Shown in pieces: positions 1 to 8,956 of a stretch of DNA of 64,000 nt. The DNA comes from Propionicimonas sp. (GTDB taxonomy: Bacteria; Actinomycetota; Actinomycetes; Propionibacteriales; Propionibacteriaceae), in the NCBI RefSeq assembly GCF_029975155.1, contig NZ_JARKPQ010000200.1:1-64000 (forward strand), given 5' to 3'. The stretch's first letter is position 1, and the number at the start of each line of letters is the position of its first letter. The notes below the pieces were generated by a model that searched no databases, was not told where the DNA came from, and saw only the letters and a program-made list of their open reading frames with translations. The translations under genes were made by a program, and so were the position numbers.

Positions 1-171
1 GGGGAAGCCGCTCACCAGGTGGTCGGCGATCGCCCGAGCCAGTGGGCGCAGCTGCACCCACTGGACCTCGACCTCTGCGGTCTCGCGAGCCGCGGTCTCG
101 ATCGCAGCACCGAGGCGGTTGGTGGCCGACTCTTCGGACAGGCCGGCACTGACGATCACGATCGTGGTCAT
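1..171 (-). CDS. NADPH-dependent FMN reductase, CE1759-like (partial, 3' end outside window)
   Basis: Only the first 57 codons lie in the window; the gene runs off the left edge. The N-terminus MTTIVIVSAGLSEESATNRL is a flavodoxin-like first strand followed by a phosphate-binding loop (SAGLSEES), as in the NADPH-dependent FMN reductases that are paired with CE1758-type luciferase-like monooxygenases. Its ATG overlaps the TGA of the upstream monooxygenase in an ATGA junction (168-171), so the two are probably translationally coupled. By family knowledge it would supply reduced flavin to that partner. The product call rests on the N-terminus plus context. Confidence 0.75.
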   Translation of the reverse strand, partial: MTTIVIVSAGLSEESATNRLGAAIETAARETAEVEVQWVQLRPLARAIADHLVSGFP

Positions 172-1547
172 GAACGCGCTCCGTTCTGCTGCTCGGCCCC
201 GGCGAGCAACACGTCGGCGTGAGCCACGGCGTCCTCGTCGGTGGCGGCCTGCGGATAGAAGGACGCTCCGGTGACGGAGTCCTGGCTGGCGTGGGCGATG
301 CGCACACCGAAGGCGTCGGCGCTGCCGAAGGCCTCGTCCTGGTGCTCGGCCGGACGCCGCACGGTGGCTGCGCCCGCGGTGTTCTCGCCTGCCGACGCGT
401 CACCCGCACGCACCTGCTCGGCAACCCGCTCGGCCGCGCTCCAGGCGGTGAGCGCCTCGGACTGCTGCTCCGGGCCGGCCTTGGCGGCCAGTAGCGAGGC
501 GTGGGTGGGCGGATCGGAGGGAACCTCCGGATCGCGCAGCGCTTCGAACTCCGCGCGCAGCACCTGGACGACCTCGCCGAGCAGGTCGAGTTGCTCGAGC
601 ACCGTCTTCAGCGGCAGACCCGCGTGGTCGATGAGGAAGAGCTGACGCTGGTAGTCCCCCACGTAGTCGCGCGAAGCCAGCGTGCGCTCGATCACCTGCT
701 GCGGCGAACCGACGGTCAGCGGGGTGTACTCCATGAACTCTTCCAGCGAGGGGCCGTGTCCGTAGACGGGGGCGACGTCGAAGAAGGGCCGGAACTCGGC
801 GATCGCGTCTTGGGAGTTCTTGCGCATGAACACCTGCCCGCCCAGGCCCACGATGGCGGTCTTGCCCGGGCCATGGCCGTGGTGCTCCCAGCGGTTGCGG
901 TAGAGCCGGACCATCCGTTCGGTGTGTTCGGCCGGCCAGAAGATGTGGTTGTGGAAGAAGCCGTCACCGTAGTAGGCGGCCTGCTCGGCGATCTCGGGCG
1001 AGCGGATCGAGCCGTGCCAGACGAACGGCGGCACGTCGTCCAGCGGACGCGGGGCGAGCGTGAAGCCCTGCAGCGGCGTCCGGAACCGTCCCTCCCAGTT
1101 CACGACCTCCTCGCGCCACAACCGGCGCAGCAGCGCGTAGTTCTCGATCGCGAGCGCGATGCCGTCCCTGATGTCGCGGCCGAACCACGGGTAGACCGGG
1201 CCGGTGTTGCCGCGTCCCATCATCAGGTCGACCCGGCCCTCGGCCAGGTGCTGCAGCACCGAGTAGTCCTCGGCGATCTTCACCGGGTCGTTGGTGGTGA
1301 TCAGCGTGGTGGCGGTCGAGAGCAGCAGCGTCGAGGTCTGCGCGGCGATGAACCCCAGCAGCGTGGTCGGCGAGGACGGGTGGAACGGCGGGTTGTGGTG
1401 CTCGCCGGTCGCGAACACGTCCAGGCCGATCTCCTCGGCCTTCTTCGCGATCGTGACCGCGGCGAGGATCCGTTCGTGCTCGGTCGGTACCCGCCCCGTG
1501 GTCGGGTCGGGCGTGACGTCGCCGACGCTGAAGATCCCGAGCTGCAT
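168..1547 (-). CDS. LLM class flavin-dependent oxidoreductase (CE1758-like)
   Basis: 459-residue luciferase-like monooxygenase that would use reduced FMN and oxygen on an unknown substrate. The TIM-barrel part covers about residues 1-350: MQLGIFSVGDV at the start, the ATGEHHNPPF segment, and the VDLMMGRGNTGPVYPWFG loop typical of this family. About 100 C-terminal residues rich in Ala, Glu and Gln look disordered and extend past the usual barrel length. The start is ATG 1547, preceded by GGAG about 9 nt upstream; an ATG nine codons earlier lacks a site. It forms a two-gene operon with the FMN reductase at 1-171. Substrate cannot be inferred. Confidence 0.88.
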   Translation of the reverse strand: MQLGIFSVGDVTPDPTTGRVPTEHERILAAVTIAKKAEEIGLDVFATGEHHNPPFHPSSPTTLLGFIAAQTSTLLLSTATTLITTNDPVKIAEDYSVLQHLAEGRVDLMMGRGNTGPVYPWFGRDIRDGIALAIENYALLRRLWREEVVNWEGRFRTPLQGFTLAPRPLDDVPPFVWHGSIRSPEIAEQAAYYGDGFFHNHIFWPAEHTERMVRLYRNRWEHHGHGPGKTAIVGLGGQVFMRKNSQDAIAEFRPFFDVAPVYGHGPSLEEFMEYTPLTVGSPQQVIERTLASRDYVGDYQRQLFLIDHAGLPLKTVLEQLDLLGEVVQVLRAEFEALRDPEVPSDPPTHASLLAAKAGPEQQSEALTAWSAAERVAEQVRAGDASAGENTAGAATVRRPAEHQDEAFGSADAFGVRIAHASQDSVTGASFYPQAATDEDAVAHADVLLAGAEQQNGARS

Positions 1548-1706
1548 GTCCCACTCCGATGATTGCTGTTTCAACTATCTGCTCAACCTCGGCCGCTCAC
1601 CAGGTATTCCTGACGCGATCCGGCCACTGGATACCCCGCAGAATGGCTCATCTGTCACATACCCGCCATGCACCGGCCGGATCGCGACATCGTGGACAAT
1701 GGCCGC

Positions 1707-2594
1707 ATGTACCCGCTCGCCATCGAATGGATCTGGCCGGACACCCCGATCGCGCTCGCGATCATCCTCGTGGTCGCGCTCGTCAGCCACGCACTGATCA
1801 TGCGCGGGATCCGGCTCGGCACGCAGGCGGCGATCCGCAGGGCGAAGGCACACCACGAGCATCCCGACTCCCGCACCGCCCGCATCCTGGCCCTGGCGAC
1901 CGGCGCCACCCAGGAGCGGCACGAGCAGCGGACGGCGACCGTCGGGTCTCTGCTGCGCAACCTGACGTCCATCGTCATCTGGCTGATCGCCGCCCTGCTG
2001 ATGCTGGCGGTCCTCGGCATCCCGCTGGCGCCCCTGCTCGCGTCCGCCGGCGTCGGTGGCATCGCGCTGGCGTTCGGCGCACAGAGCCTGATCAAGGACT
2101 TCCTGTCGGGGATCTTCATGATCCTCGAGGACCAGTACGGCGTGGGCGACCTGGTGGACACCGGCGAGGTGACCGGCACGGTGGAGGAGGTCGGTCTGCG
2201 GGTGACCCGGCTGCGGGACGGCACCGGCACGGTCTGGTACGTGCGCAACGGCGAGATCCTGCGGGTCGGCAACCAGAGCCAGGGCTGGTCGACCGCGATC
2301 GTCGACGTGCCCGTCGCCTACGACGAGGATGCCGGCAAGGTCATCGGCATCCTCGAACAGGTGGCGACCCACATGGAGCAGGACGAGGCCTACGCCGACG
2401 TGCTGCTGGGAAAGCCGACCGTCGCCGGGGTGAACGCCGTCACCGCGACCGCCATGACCATCCGGATGACCGCGAAGACCGCCCCCAATCAGCACTGGGG
2501 CATCCAGCGCACCCTGCTCGAGCGCAGCCTCCACGCCTTGGCCAAGGCCGGGGTCCGCAGCCCCGCGCCGAGTCTCGGCGTAGTCGGCCCCTGA
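1707..2594 (+). CDS. MscS-family mechanosensitive ion channel
   Basis: 295-residue inner-membrane channel that would open under membrane tension to release solutes on osmotic downshock. An N-terminal TM helix (about residues 10-32) is followed by a hydrophilic loop, a second TM near 90-110, and the pore-lining segment GGIALAFGAQSLIKDFLSGI characteristic of MscS TM3. The beta domain follows with VGDLVDTGEVTGTVEEVGLRV. The start is ATG 1707, matching the first hydrophobic segment; a GACAAT box lies 7 nt upstream, so the mRNA may be leaderless. It is divergent from the monooxygenase operon. The soluble C-terminal part is short, as in YbdG/YkuT-like actinobacterial members. Confidence 0.9.
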   Translation: MYPLAIEWIWPDTPIALAIILVVALVSHALIMRGIRLGTQAAIRRAKAHHEHPDSRTARILALATGATQERHEQRTATVGSLLRNLTSIVIWLIAALLMLAVLGIPLAPLLASAGVGGIALAFGAQSLIKDFLSGIFMILEDQYGVGDLVDTGEVTGTVEEVGLRVTRLRDGTGTVWYVRNGEILRVGNQSQGWSTAIVDVPVAYDEDAGKVIGILEQVATHMEQDEAYADVLLGKPTVAGVNAVTATAMTIRMTAKTAPNQHWGIQRTLLERSLHALAKAGVRSPAPSLGVVGP

Positions 2595-2811
2595 GCCGCC
2601 TCTCGCCACACCCGTCCAGGGCAGACCACACTCGTCGTCCACGGCCCACCACACCCGTCATCCCGGCCCACCACACCCGTCATCCCGGCGAACGCCGGGA
2701 TCCCCGGAGCCAACCCTCACGCCCACCCCGAGATCCCGGGTCGAGCCCGGGATGACGATGGGCCGAAGCCGAACGGAAAAGGACCCGTCCCCTTTCCGTT
2801 CACCCGCAGGG
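2595..2811. repeat. Intergenic cluster of dispersed repeats between convergent genes
   Basis: Holds no gene. From about 2655 to 2757 there are tandem copies of a CACACCCGTCATCCCGG unit and two inverted repeats with CCGGCGAACGCCGGGA and CCCGGGTCGAGCCCGGG cores. At 2771-2801 lies one copy of the GAACGGAAAA/TTTTCCGTTC palindrome that recurs elsewhere in the window. Either palindrome could end transcription from the two convergent genes. Confidence 0.8.
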
Positions 2812-3708
2812 CTACTCGTTCAGGGCCGGGGCCTTGGCGAGCGTCCGGGTGGAACCGACGGACGCGACGATCACGCAGGCCATCGCGACCAGTTCCACCC
2901 AGCTGAGCTGCTCGCCGAGCACCAGCAGCGCGGCCAGGGCCGCGGCGGCGGGCTCGATGCTCATCAGGATACCGAACACCCCGGCCGGAATCCTCCGCCG
3001 GGCGACCATCTCCAGGCCGTACGGGATCACCGAGCTCAGCACCCCGACGGCGACCGCCAGCCACACCACCTGCGGCTGCCACAGGCTCGTCCCGCCGGCC
3101 AGCACCCCGGGGACGAGGAACACGACCGCCCCGACGACGCTGCCCACGCTCACCCCGGTGACACCCTCCCAGGCCGCGCCGGTCGGACCGGACAGCACGA
3201 TGTAACCGGCCCAGGCCGCCCCGGCCAGCAGGGCGAAACCGATGCCGATCCAGTCGACCGTGGCGGGGAACACCCCGAGCAGCACCACGCCGATCCCGGC
3301 CAGCGTCACCCAGATCAGGTCCCGGGCGCGCCGGGAGCCGGCGATCGCCACCCCGAGAGGCCCGAGGAACTCGATCGTCACCGCCAGTCCGATCGGGATC
3401 CGGGCGAACGACTGGTAGATCGCCCAGTTCATCGTCGCCAGGGCGATGCCGTAGCCGATCACCACCCGCCACTCCGGCCAGGTGCGCCCGCGCAGCCGCG
3501 GCCGGGCGAACACCCAGAAGATGAGCGCGGCGGCGGCCATCCGCAGCCAGGCCACCGCGGTGGGGTCGGTCAGCGCGAACAGCGATTTGGCATACGCTGC
3601 GCCGAGCTGGACGGAGATGATCGCGCCGAGCACCAGCCACACCGGGCTCAGCCAGGCCGGCAGCCCCCCGGCCGCCGACGTCCGGGTGCCACCCGCGCCG
3701 TCCCCCAC
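2812..3708 (-). CDS. EamA/DMT-superfamily transporter (RhtA-like exporter)
   Basis: 298-residue integral membrane protein with about ten hydrophobic helices arranged as two EamA repeats (WLRMAAAALIFWVFARPRLR in the first; VLSSVIPYGLEMVARRRIP in the second). SSVIPYGLE and the GILMSIEPAAAALAALLVLGE segment are typical of the RhtA/YdcZ-like branch of amino-acid and metabolite exporters; the substrate is unknown. The chosen start is GTG 3708, with AGGGG six nt upstream. Longer reading frames would run into the neighbouring serine dehydratase gene and add a low-complexity Arg/Pro-rich stretch with no membrane character. A short hydrophilic N-terminus precedes the first helix. Confidence 0.87.
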   Translation of the reverse strand: MGDGAGGTRTSAAGGLPAWLSPVWLVLGAIISVQLGAAYAKSLFALTDPTAVAWLRMAAAALIFWVFARPRLRGRTWPEWRVVIGYGIALATMNWAIYQSFARIPIGLAVTIEFLGPLGVAIAGSRRARDLIWVTLAGIGVVLLGVFPATVDWIGIGFALLAGAAWAGYIVLSGPTGAAWEGVTGVSVGSVVGAVVFLVPGVLAGGTSLWQPQVVWLAVAVGVLSSVIPYGLEMVARRRIPAGVFGILMSIEPAAAALAALLVLGEQLSWVELVAMACVIVASVGSTRTLAKAPALNE

Positions 3709-3799
3709 TGCGTCCCCTTCCGACCCTCGTACCCGACGGCAACATGATGGGCCCCGGGGCGTCCGGGAGCCGCACGGGGCCAGAATCCGGCCCGGTCGC

Positions 3800-5158
3800 T
3801 CAACACTCCACGACGTTGACGGCCAGGCCGGCGCTGCTGGTCTCCTTGTAGCGGCTGGACATGTCGGCACCCGTCTGCCGCATGGTCTCGATGGCCGTGT
3901 CGAGGTCGACGATGTGCCTGCCGTCGCCCAGCCGGGCCAGCCTGGACGCGGTGACGGCGGTGGACGCGGCCACCGCGTTCCGCTCGATGCACGGGACCTG
4001 GACCAGTCCGCCCACGGGGTCGCAGGTGAGGCCCAGATGGTGCTCGATGGCGATCTCGGCGGCGTTCTCCACCTGCGGGGGCGTGCCTCCCCGGACGGCC
4101 GTCAGGCCCGCCGCCGCCATCGCGCAGGCCGAGCCGACCTCCGCCTGGCAGCCCGCCTCCGCCCCGGAGATGGACGCGTTGGCCTTGATGATCGACCCGA
4201 CGGCGGTGGCGGTGAGCAGGAAGATCCGGATCGCCTCCTCGTCGAGCCGGTACCGCGTCACCGCGTGGAACAGGACGGCCGGCACGACGCCGGCCGCACC
4301 ATTGGTTGGGGCGGTCACCACCCGTCCGCCCGCCGCGTTCTCCTCGTTCACCGCCAGCGCGTACACGCACAGGCTCTCCGCCGAGTCGCTCGGCTCGCCC
4401 CGCTCCACCAGCTCCCGCCAGGCGACCGGGGCCCGCCGGACGACCCCGAGCCGTCCGGGCAGCACTCCGTCGGTACGCAGGCCGCGCTCGATGCACGACC
4501 GCATGGCCGCCCAGATTGCGGCCAGGCCGGCGCGCGCCACGTCCTCACCGTGCATCGCCACCTCGTCGGCCCAGGCGAGGTCGGCGATGGACCCGCCCCG
4601 GCACGACTCGAGCAGTTCGGCCATCGAACGGTAGGTGGAGAGCGGTGCCGCCGCCTCGACGGCCGGCCCGGCCTCCCCGACCCGCTGGACGAAGCCGCCG
4701 CCCACGGACAGGTACGACTCCTCGAGGACGGTCCCTTCCGCGTCCTCGGCGACCAGGGTGAGCGCATTGGGGTGGGAGTACGCACGGGAGGTGGGACGGA
4801 AGTCGATGTCCGCGGCGGTGACCCGGGCCGATCCCACGTCCAGGGACGCTCCCCCGGCGAGTCGCTCCCACAGTCCGTGGACGAGCGCGGGATCCACCGT
4901 CTCCGGCACGAACCCCTGCAGTCCGGCGAGGACGGCGTCGGGCGTCCCGTGACCGATGCCGGTGGCGGCCAGCGACCCGTGCAGCACGCACCGGATCCGC
5001 GTCACTCCGCTCAGCGGCGCGCCCAGCCGCGTACGGAAGTCGAGCGCGGCCCGCATCGGGCCCACCGTGTGCGAGCTGGACGGCCCGATCCCGATGGAGA
5101 ACAGGTCGAGCGCGAAGACGTACGCTCCGCGCTCGACCACGGTGTTGCTCAGTGCCAC
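3800..5158 (-). CDS. sdaA: L-serine ammonia-lyase (L-serine dehydratase), single-chain iron-sulfur type
   Basis: 452-residue enzyme converting L-serine to pyruvate and ammonia with a 4Fe-4S cluster. The beta domain opens with [18 protein letters not shown]. The alpha domain carries the expected cluster cysteines in [11 protein letters not shown] and [17 protein letters not shown]. The chain ends in Val-Val-Glu-Cys: family structural work shows a C-terminal Cys that inserts into the active site as the fourth iron ligand, and that residue is present here. GTG 5158 overlaps the end of the upstream DUF3100 gene by 10 nt; GTG 5140 is an alternative. Last gene of an operon with the transporter and perhaps the M20 amidohydrolase. 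Confidence 0.93.
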   Translation of the reverse strand: MALSNTVVERGAYVFALDLFSIGIGPSSSHTVGPMRAALDFRTRLGAPLSGVTRIRCVLHGSLAATGIGHGTPDAVLAGLQGFVPETVDPALVHGLWERLAGGASLDVGSARVTAADIDFRPTSRAYSHPNALTLVAEDAEGTVLEESYLSVGGGFVQRVGEAGPAVEAAAPLSTYRSMAELLESCRGGSIADLAWADEVAMHGEDVARAGLAAIWAAMRSCIERGLRTDGVLPGRLGVVRRAPVAWRELVERGEPSDSAESLCVYALAVNEENAAGGRVVTAPTNGAAGVVPAVLFHAVTRYRLDEEAIRIFLLTATAVGSIIKANASISGAEAGCQAEVGSACAMAAAGLTAVRGGTPPQVENAAEIAIEHHLGLTCDPVGGLVQVPCIERNAVAASTAVTASRLARLGDGRHIVDLDTAIETMRQTGADMSSRYKETSSAGLAVNVVEC

Positions 5159-6528
5159 AGGCCCAATGCGAACTCGGCGACGATCGTGGACAGGACGAAG
5201 GTCGCGATGATCGATACCGTCCCGACCGGGATGATCTTCCAGCCGATGCTGCGCAGGACCGGGAGATCCTTGCCGATGCTCAGGCCCGCGATCGTGAGCA
5301 TGACCGTGATCACCGTGAGGAAGTCGGTGGCCTTGGCGGTCTCCGTGATCCAGCCGCCGATCGGCGAGAACGGCATCGTCATGACCGCGCCGATGGTGAA
5401 CACCGTCACGATCCCGGGGAGCTTGCCCTTGGTCACCTTGCTCAGCCAGATGCCGAGCCAGGACAGCAGCCCGAGGATCACGTAGGTGATCACGGTGGTG
5501 AACGAGAACGACTTCGCCGAGATCGTGGCGACGATCACGCCGGCGACCAGCAGCACGAGCGCGGAGGTCCATACCGGCACGTCGACGGGCTGGGCGAGGA
5601 CGGCCCTCGCCTCCTGGGCGGCGGCCTCGTCCGCGGCGGCGACGCGTCCCGGCAGGACGGCGTCCTTGTTGCGGGTGAGCAGCTTGTAGAAGCGATCGGC
5701 GAGCGGCAGGGAGATCCAGACGCCCACGTACATGCCGAGGAACCCGGTGATGAGGTTGCTGGTGGCGGCGAGCGCGAGGACCTGGTCCTTCATCTCGGGG
5801 TGGCCCGCCACGACCGCGGCCGCGGCGGCGGCCATCATCGAACCGGAGCCGACGCCGGAGCCCATCGCGAGCGCCCTCGGGTCGAAGACGCCGAGGCTGG
5901 TGGTGAGTGAGGCGATCAGGCTGACGAGGATGGCGCCGAACAGCGAGCCGAAGACGTACATGCTGAGCACGCCGCGGTACTGGGGGGAGTCGGAGCCGTA
6001 TCGCTCGCTCACCATCGCGAACGAGCCCTCCCGGTCGATGGAGAAGGTCGCGCCGATCGCCGCGGGACCCATGCGCAACAGGACCGCCAGGGGCAGGGCC
6101 AGCAGCAGGGTGCCGAACAGGTGGCCGACCTCCTGGAGCAGCAGCGCCGGACCGGCCGTGATCACGGCCATGATGTTCGGCCCGATGGTGAAGGAGAGCC
6201 GGGCGCAGAGCACCAGGACGGCGACGCCCATGATCGACGTCGCGGCCTCCTGGAGGTCGATCGGCATCTTCTTCCACGGCTGCCCCGAGGCGAAGCCGGC
6301 CATCAGCAGGCCCCAGATCATCGGGAGCAGGGTGATCGAGAGCGCCCCGCCGAGCGGGATCGTCTTCATCCCGATCGCCTGGGCGATGGCGGAGATGACG
6401 ATGAGGAGCCCGATCACCACCCACAGGCGGCGGTCCTTGATGGTCATCGTGATGCGCTCGGTGAGCGGAGCCGATCCGCTGGCGGTGGTGTCGGAGAGGG
6501 TGGCACCGACGTCTGGTTGTTCAGTCAT
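5149..6528 (-). CDS. DUF3100 family membrane transporter
   Basis: 459-residue polytopic membrane protein. A 28-residue polar N-terminus leads into about eleven hydrophobic helices (LWVVIGLLIVISAIAQAIGM first). GLLMAGFASGQPWKKMPIDL and a Gly/Ala-rich ALAMGSGVGSGSMMAAAAAAV segment are typical of DUF3100 proteins, whose genes sit beside M20 amidohydrolases in many bacteria. I infer uptake of the amidohydrolase substrate or exchange of its product. It lies 40 nt downstream of the M20 gene and overlaps the serine dehydratase start. The transported compound is unknown. Confidence 0.85.
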   Translation of the reverse strand: MTEQPDVGATLSDTTASGSAPLTERITMTIKDRRLWVVIGLLIVISAIAQAIGMKTIPLGGALSITLLPMIWGLLMAGFASGQPWKKMPIDLQEAATSIMGVAVLVLCARLSFTIGPNIMAVITAGPALLLQEVGHLFGTLLLALPLAVLLRMGPAAIGATFSIDREGSFAMVSERYGSDSPQYRGVLSMYVFGSLFGAILVSLIASLTTSLGVFDPRALAMGSGVGSGSMMAAAAAAVVAGHPEMKDQVLALAATSNLITGFLGMYVGVWISLPLADRFYKLLTRNKDAVLPGRVAAADEAAAQEARAVLAQPVDVPVWTSALVLLVAGVIVATISAKSFSFTTVITYVILGLLSWLGIWLSKVTKGKLPGIVTVFTIGAVMTMPFSPIGGWITETAKATDFLTVITVMLTIAGLSIGKDLPVLRSIGWKIIPVGTVSIIATFVLSTIVAEFALGLWH

Positions 6529-6568
6529 GGTGTGTCCTGATCTCGGTTGGTGTCGGGGGAACGGGGGG

Positions 6569-7795
6569 TCAGGTCTCGAGCGTTGCGGTCGTGGCGCCGG
6601 CCGGACGCTGGGCGCGGGCGTCCTTCAGCCTCGTCCGCAGGGTGGGGTCGAGCGCTGCGTCGAGCGCCGTCCAGGCGAGGATCACGGCGCCGTCGATGGC
6701 GGCGTCGTCCGCGGCAGGGGTGGCCGCCGCCACGGTGAACTCGGGGCTGTGCGGAGCCCCGGTCGTGCCGAGGAACGCGATCATGGGGTGGATCGCGGGC
6801 AGCACCTGCGTGACGTTGCCCATGTCGGTCGAGCCTCCGGACACGCCCTCGGTCAGGGTGATCGCGCGGCCCCTGGCGACGAGGTTCTCGTCCCACCTCG
6901 CGGCGAGGTCCGCGTCGGGCGCGACGGGGGCGTAGGGGTACTCGGTGGGCTCCCACTCCCACGTGCATCCCGTGGCGATCGCAGCGCCCTCGAAGCAGGC
7001 CAGCGCCCGCTTCTTCAGGGAACGCCATTCCTCGATGTCCGCGGCCCGCACCTCCATCTGGACGACGGCGCGATCGGGGATGATGTTCGTCGCCCGGCCA
7101 CCGTCGGAGATGAAGCCGTTGAGGTTCGCCGTCCGGACGACGTGCTGGCGGAGCAGGGCGAGCGCCGTGAGGGAGAGCGTCGCCGCGGCCCCCGCGTTCA
7201 CCGCCGCCCACGGCGTCCCGGCGGCGTGGGCCGCCTGACCGTGGAAGGTCACCTGGAAGCGGTCCACCGCGGTGGCCTGGAAGCCCGTCGCGGACCCGTC
7301 GGCGCCGGTCATGCCGTGGACCATCATCGAGTAGTCGGCGTCCTCCCACGCTCCCGCCTTGAGGAGGGCGACCTTCCCGCCACCGTGTTCCTCGGCCGGG
7401 GTGCCCAGCAGCTTGATGCGCAGACCGGCCGCATCGGCGACCGGCTTCAGCCCCAGCGCCGCACCGACCCCGCAGGTGGCGATGACGTTGTGGCCGCAGG
7501 CGTGACCGATCCCGGGCAGCGCGTCGTACTCGGCGCAGATGACGACCGTGAGGTCACCCGATCCGTACGTCGCTTCGACGGCCGTCCCGACTCCGTAGGC
7601 ACCGACCTCGACGGCGAAGCCCTCCGCGCTCATGAGTTCCGCGATCCGTGCGGCCGCCCGGTGCTCCTCCCAGCTCAGCTCGGGATCGTCGTGGATCGCG
7701 TGGCTCAACGCCAGCAGCGCGTCGCGGCGATCGTCCACGGCCGCCGCCACCCGTGCCTTCGCCTCGGCGAGATCAGGGCTCTCGATGATCTCCAC
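6569..7795 (-). CDS. M20 family metallo-amidohydrolase (AbgB/IAA-amino-acid hydrolase-like)
   Basis: 408-residue cytosolic zinc hydrolase that would split an amide bond of an N-acyl or aryl amino-acid conjugate. Metal-binding segments are visible: ICAEYDALPGIGHACGHN (Asp and His ligands), EEHGGGKV (catalytic Glu-Glu) and a later SGGSTDMGNVTQ. The dimerisation domain contains FHGQAAHAAGTPWAAVNA. GTG 7795 is the start, with GAGGAG 9 nt upstream; upstream codons lie in the regulatory region. Divergent from an Lrp-type regulator and first gene of the cassette leading to DUF3100 and serine dehydratase. Context suggests the released product may be serine or a serine-yielding compound (inference). 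Confidence 0.88.
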   Translation of the reverse strand: MEIIESPDLAEAKARVAAAVDDRRDALLALSHAIHDDPELSWEEHRAAARIAELMSAEGFAVEVGAYGVGTAVEATYGSGDLTVVICAEYDALPGIGHACGHNVIATCGVGAALGLKPVADAAGLRIKLLGTPAEEHGGGKVALLKAGAWEDADYSMMVHGMTGADGSATGFQATAVDRFQVTFHGQAAHAAGTPWAAVNAGAAATLSLTALALLRQHVVRTANLNGFISDGGRATNIIPDRAVVQMEVRAADIEEWRSLKKRALACFEGAAIATGCTWEWEPTEYPYAPVAPDADLAARWDENLVARGRAITLTEGVSGGSTDMGNVTQVLPAIHPMIAFLGTTGAPHSPEFTVAAATPAADDAAIDGAVILAWTALDAALDPTLRTRLKDARAQRPAGATTATLET

Positions 7796-7827
7796 TTTCA
7801 GGTTCTCCTCTCGCGTGGGCTGCGAGA

Positions 7828-7878
7828 ATTCTGCGGGTGGCGTGCTACCAACGTGTGAAACTGCATGATTCTTGCGGG
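7828..7878. promoter_or_regulatory. Divergent regulatory region with phased direct repeat
   Basis: Between the M20 gene and the Lrp regulator, ATTCTGCGGG (7828-7837) and ATTCTTGCGGG (7868-7878) form a direct repeat spaced 40 bp start to start, about four helical turns. Lrp/AsnC proteins commonly bind phased sites, so these are candidate operators for the adjacent regulator. The region also drives the divergent catabolic operon. No binding data; motif match is by eye. Confidence 0.45.
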
Positions 7879-7930
7879 ATTGACCGTCTCGATGCGCGAT
7901 AATCTGTCTCACCATCGCGAGGGGACCCGG

Positions 7931-8941
7931 ATGGGCGAGTTGCAGCGGCTGGACGGCATCGACTCACGGATGCTCCACGCCCTCCAGATCGAGCCGCGAG
8001 CGTCGTGGCACGCCCTGGCGCCGATCGTGGGCGTGGACGCGGCGACCCTCGCCCGCCGCTGGGAGCGACTGCGGTCGGACGGGGTGGTCTGGGCGATGGG
8101 ATACGCACCGCCCGGGCAGATGGCACTGCTGGAGCTGGAGTGCGAACACGGGCAGTTGCACGCGGTGTCCAGCGCTCTCGAGACCGACCGGGAAGCGGTG
8201 GTCGTGGACTTCACGTCGGGCGGCAGGGACATCCTGGCGCTCGTCGCGACCGCCGACCTGGCGTCCATGTCGGCGTACACGGTGGCTCGGCTGGGGCAGG
8301 TGGAGGGGATCCGCGCGGTCCGCACCCATCTGCTCAACGAGATCCTCATCGAGGCCGCCAGTTGGCGGCTGCGGGCCCTGACGCCGGCGGAGGTCCGACT
8401 CATCCCGCCGCCGCGTCCGCCCCGGCAGCGCTCGGCGAAGCGCGTCCCCACCGAACTCAGCGCAGGCATCCTGGACGAACTGTGGCGCGACGCCCGCGCA
8501 CCCGTCGCGACCATCGCCGCCAACACCGGTCATTCGCCCCAGCGCGTCAGCGACGCCATCGCGACGCTCCGGGCGCGGGGCGAACTGGTCCTGCGCACCG
8601 ACATCGCCCGGACATACTCGGAATGGCCCGTGTACGCGTGGTACTTCATCGAGGCGCCGGCCCGGACCATCGAGGTGGCGCGCAAGACCATCACAACGAT
8701 CCCGGAGGTGCGCCTCGCGGCGACCGCGGCCAGCCGCTACAACCTCATCCTCGCGGTGTGGCTGCGCCGCCTCACCGACATCAACCGCCTCGAGATCGCA
8801 CTCACCGCCGCGTTCGAGGGCGCCCGGATCGCGGACCGGTCGGTCGTCCTGCAGATCTGCAAGCACATGGGCCGCGTGATCGGCCCCGACGGCTGCGCCA
8901 TCCGGCTCGCCGACGATGCGGACCCGTCGCGGGCGCCGTGA
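7931..8941 (+). CDS. Lrp/AsnC family transcriptional regulator with two tandem modules
   Basis: 336 residues, about twice the length of a standard Lrp protein. Residues about 6-55 form an AsnC-type HTH (LDGIDSRMLHALQIEPRASW), followed by a RAM-like ligand domain containing VVDFTSGGRDILALV. A second HTH begins near residue 175 (LSAGILDELWRDARAPVATI) and a second RAM domain follows. ATG 7931 has GAGGGG six to seven nt upstream; earlier codons lie in the promoter region. Divergent from the M20/DUF3100/serine dehydratase operon, which it most likely controls in response to an amino-acid-like effector (inference). Confidence 0.88.
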   Translation: MGELQRLDGIDSRMLHALQIEPRASWHALAPIVGVDAATLARRWERLRSDGVVWAMGYAPPGQMALLELECEHGQLHAVSSALETDREAVVVDFTSGGRDILALVATADLASMSAYTVARLGQVEGIRAVRTHLLNEILIEAASWRLRALTPAEVRLIPPPRPPRQRSAKRVPTELSAGILDELWRDARAPVATIAANTGHSPQRVSDAIATLRARGELVLRTDIARTYSEWPVYAWYFIEAPARTIEVARKTITTIPEVRLAATAASRYNLILAVWLRRLTDINRLEIALTAAFEGARIADRSVVLQICKHMGRVIGPDGCAIRLADDADPSRAP

Positions 8942-8956
8942 CGGACCGGCGCGGAG

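Noticed and set aside
2655-2757. Possible CRISPR-like array from the repeated CACACCCGTCATCCCGG units
   Set aside because: Units are too few, irregularly spaced and without spacers; they match dispersed CCGGCGAANGCCGGG-type intergenic repeats.
3800-6424. An 874-codon fusion of a basic N-terminus with serine dehydratase
   Set aside because: The first ~420 codons are an out-of-frame reading of the DUF3100 transporter gene; the enzyme starts near 5158 or 5140.
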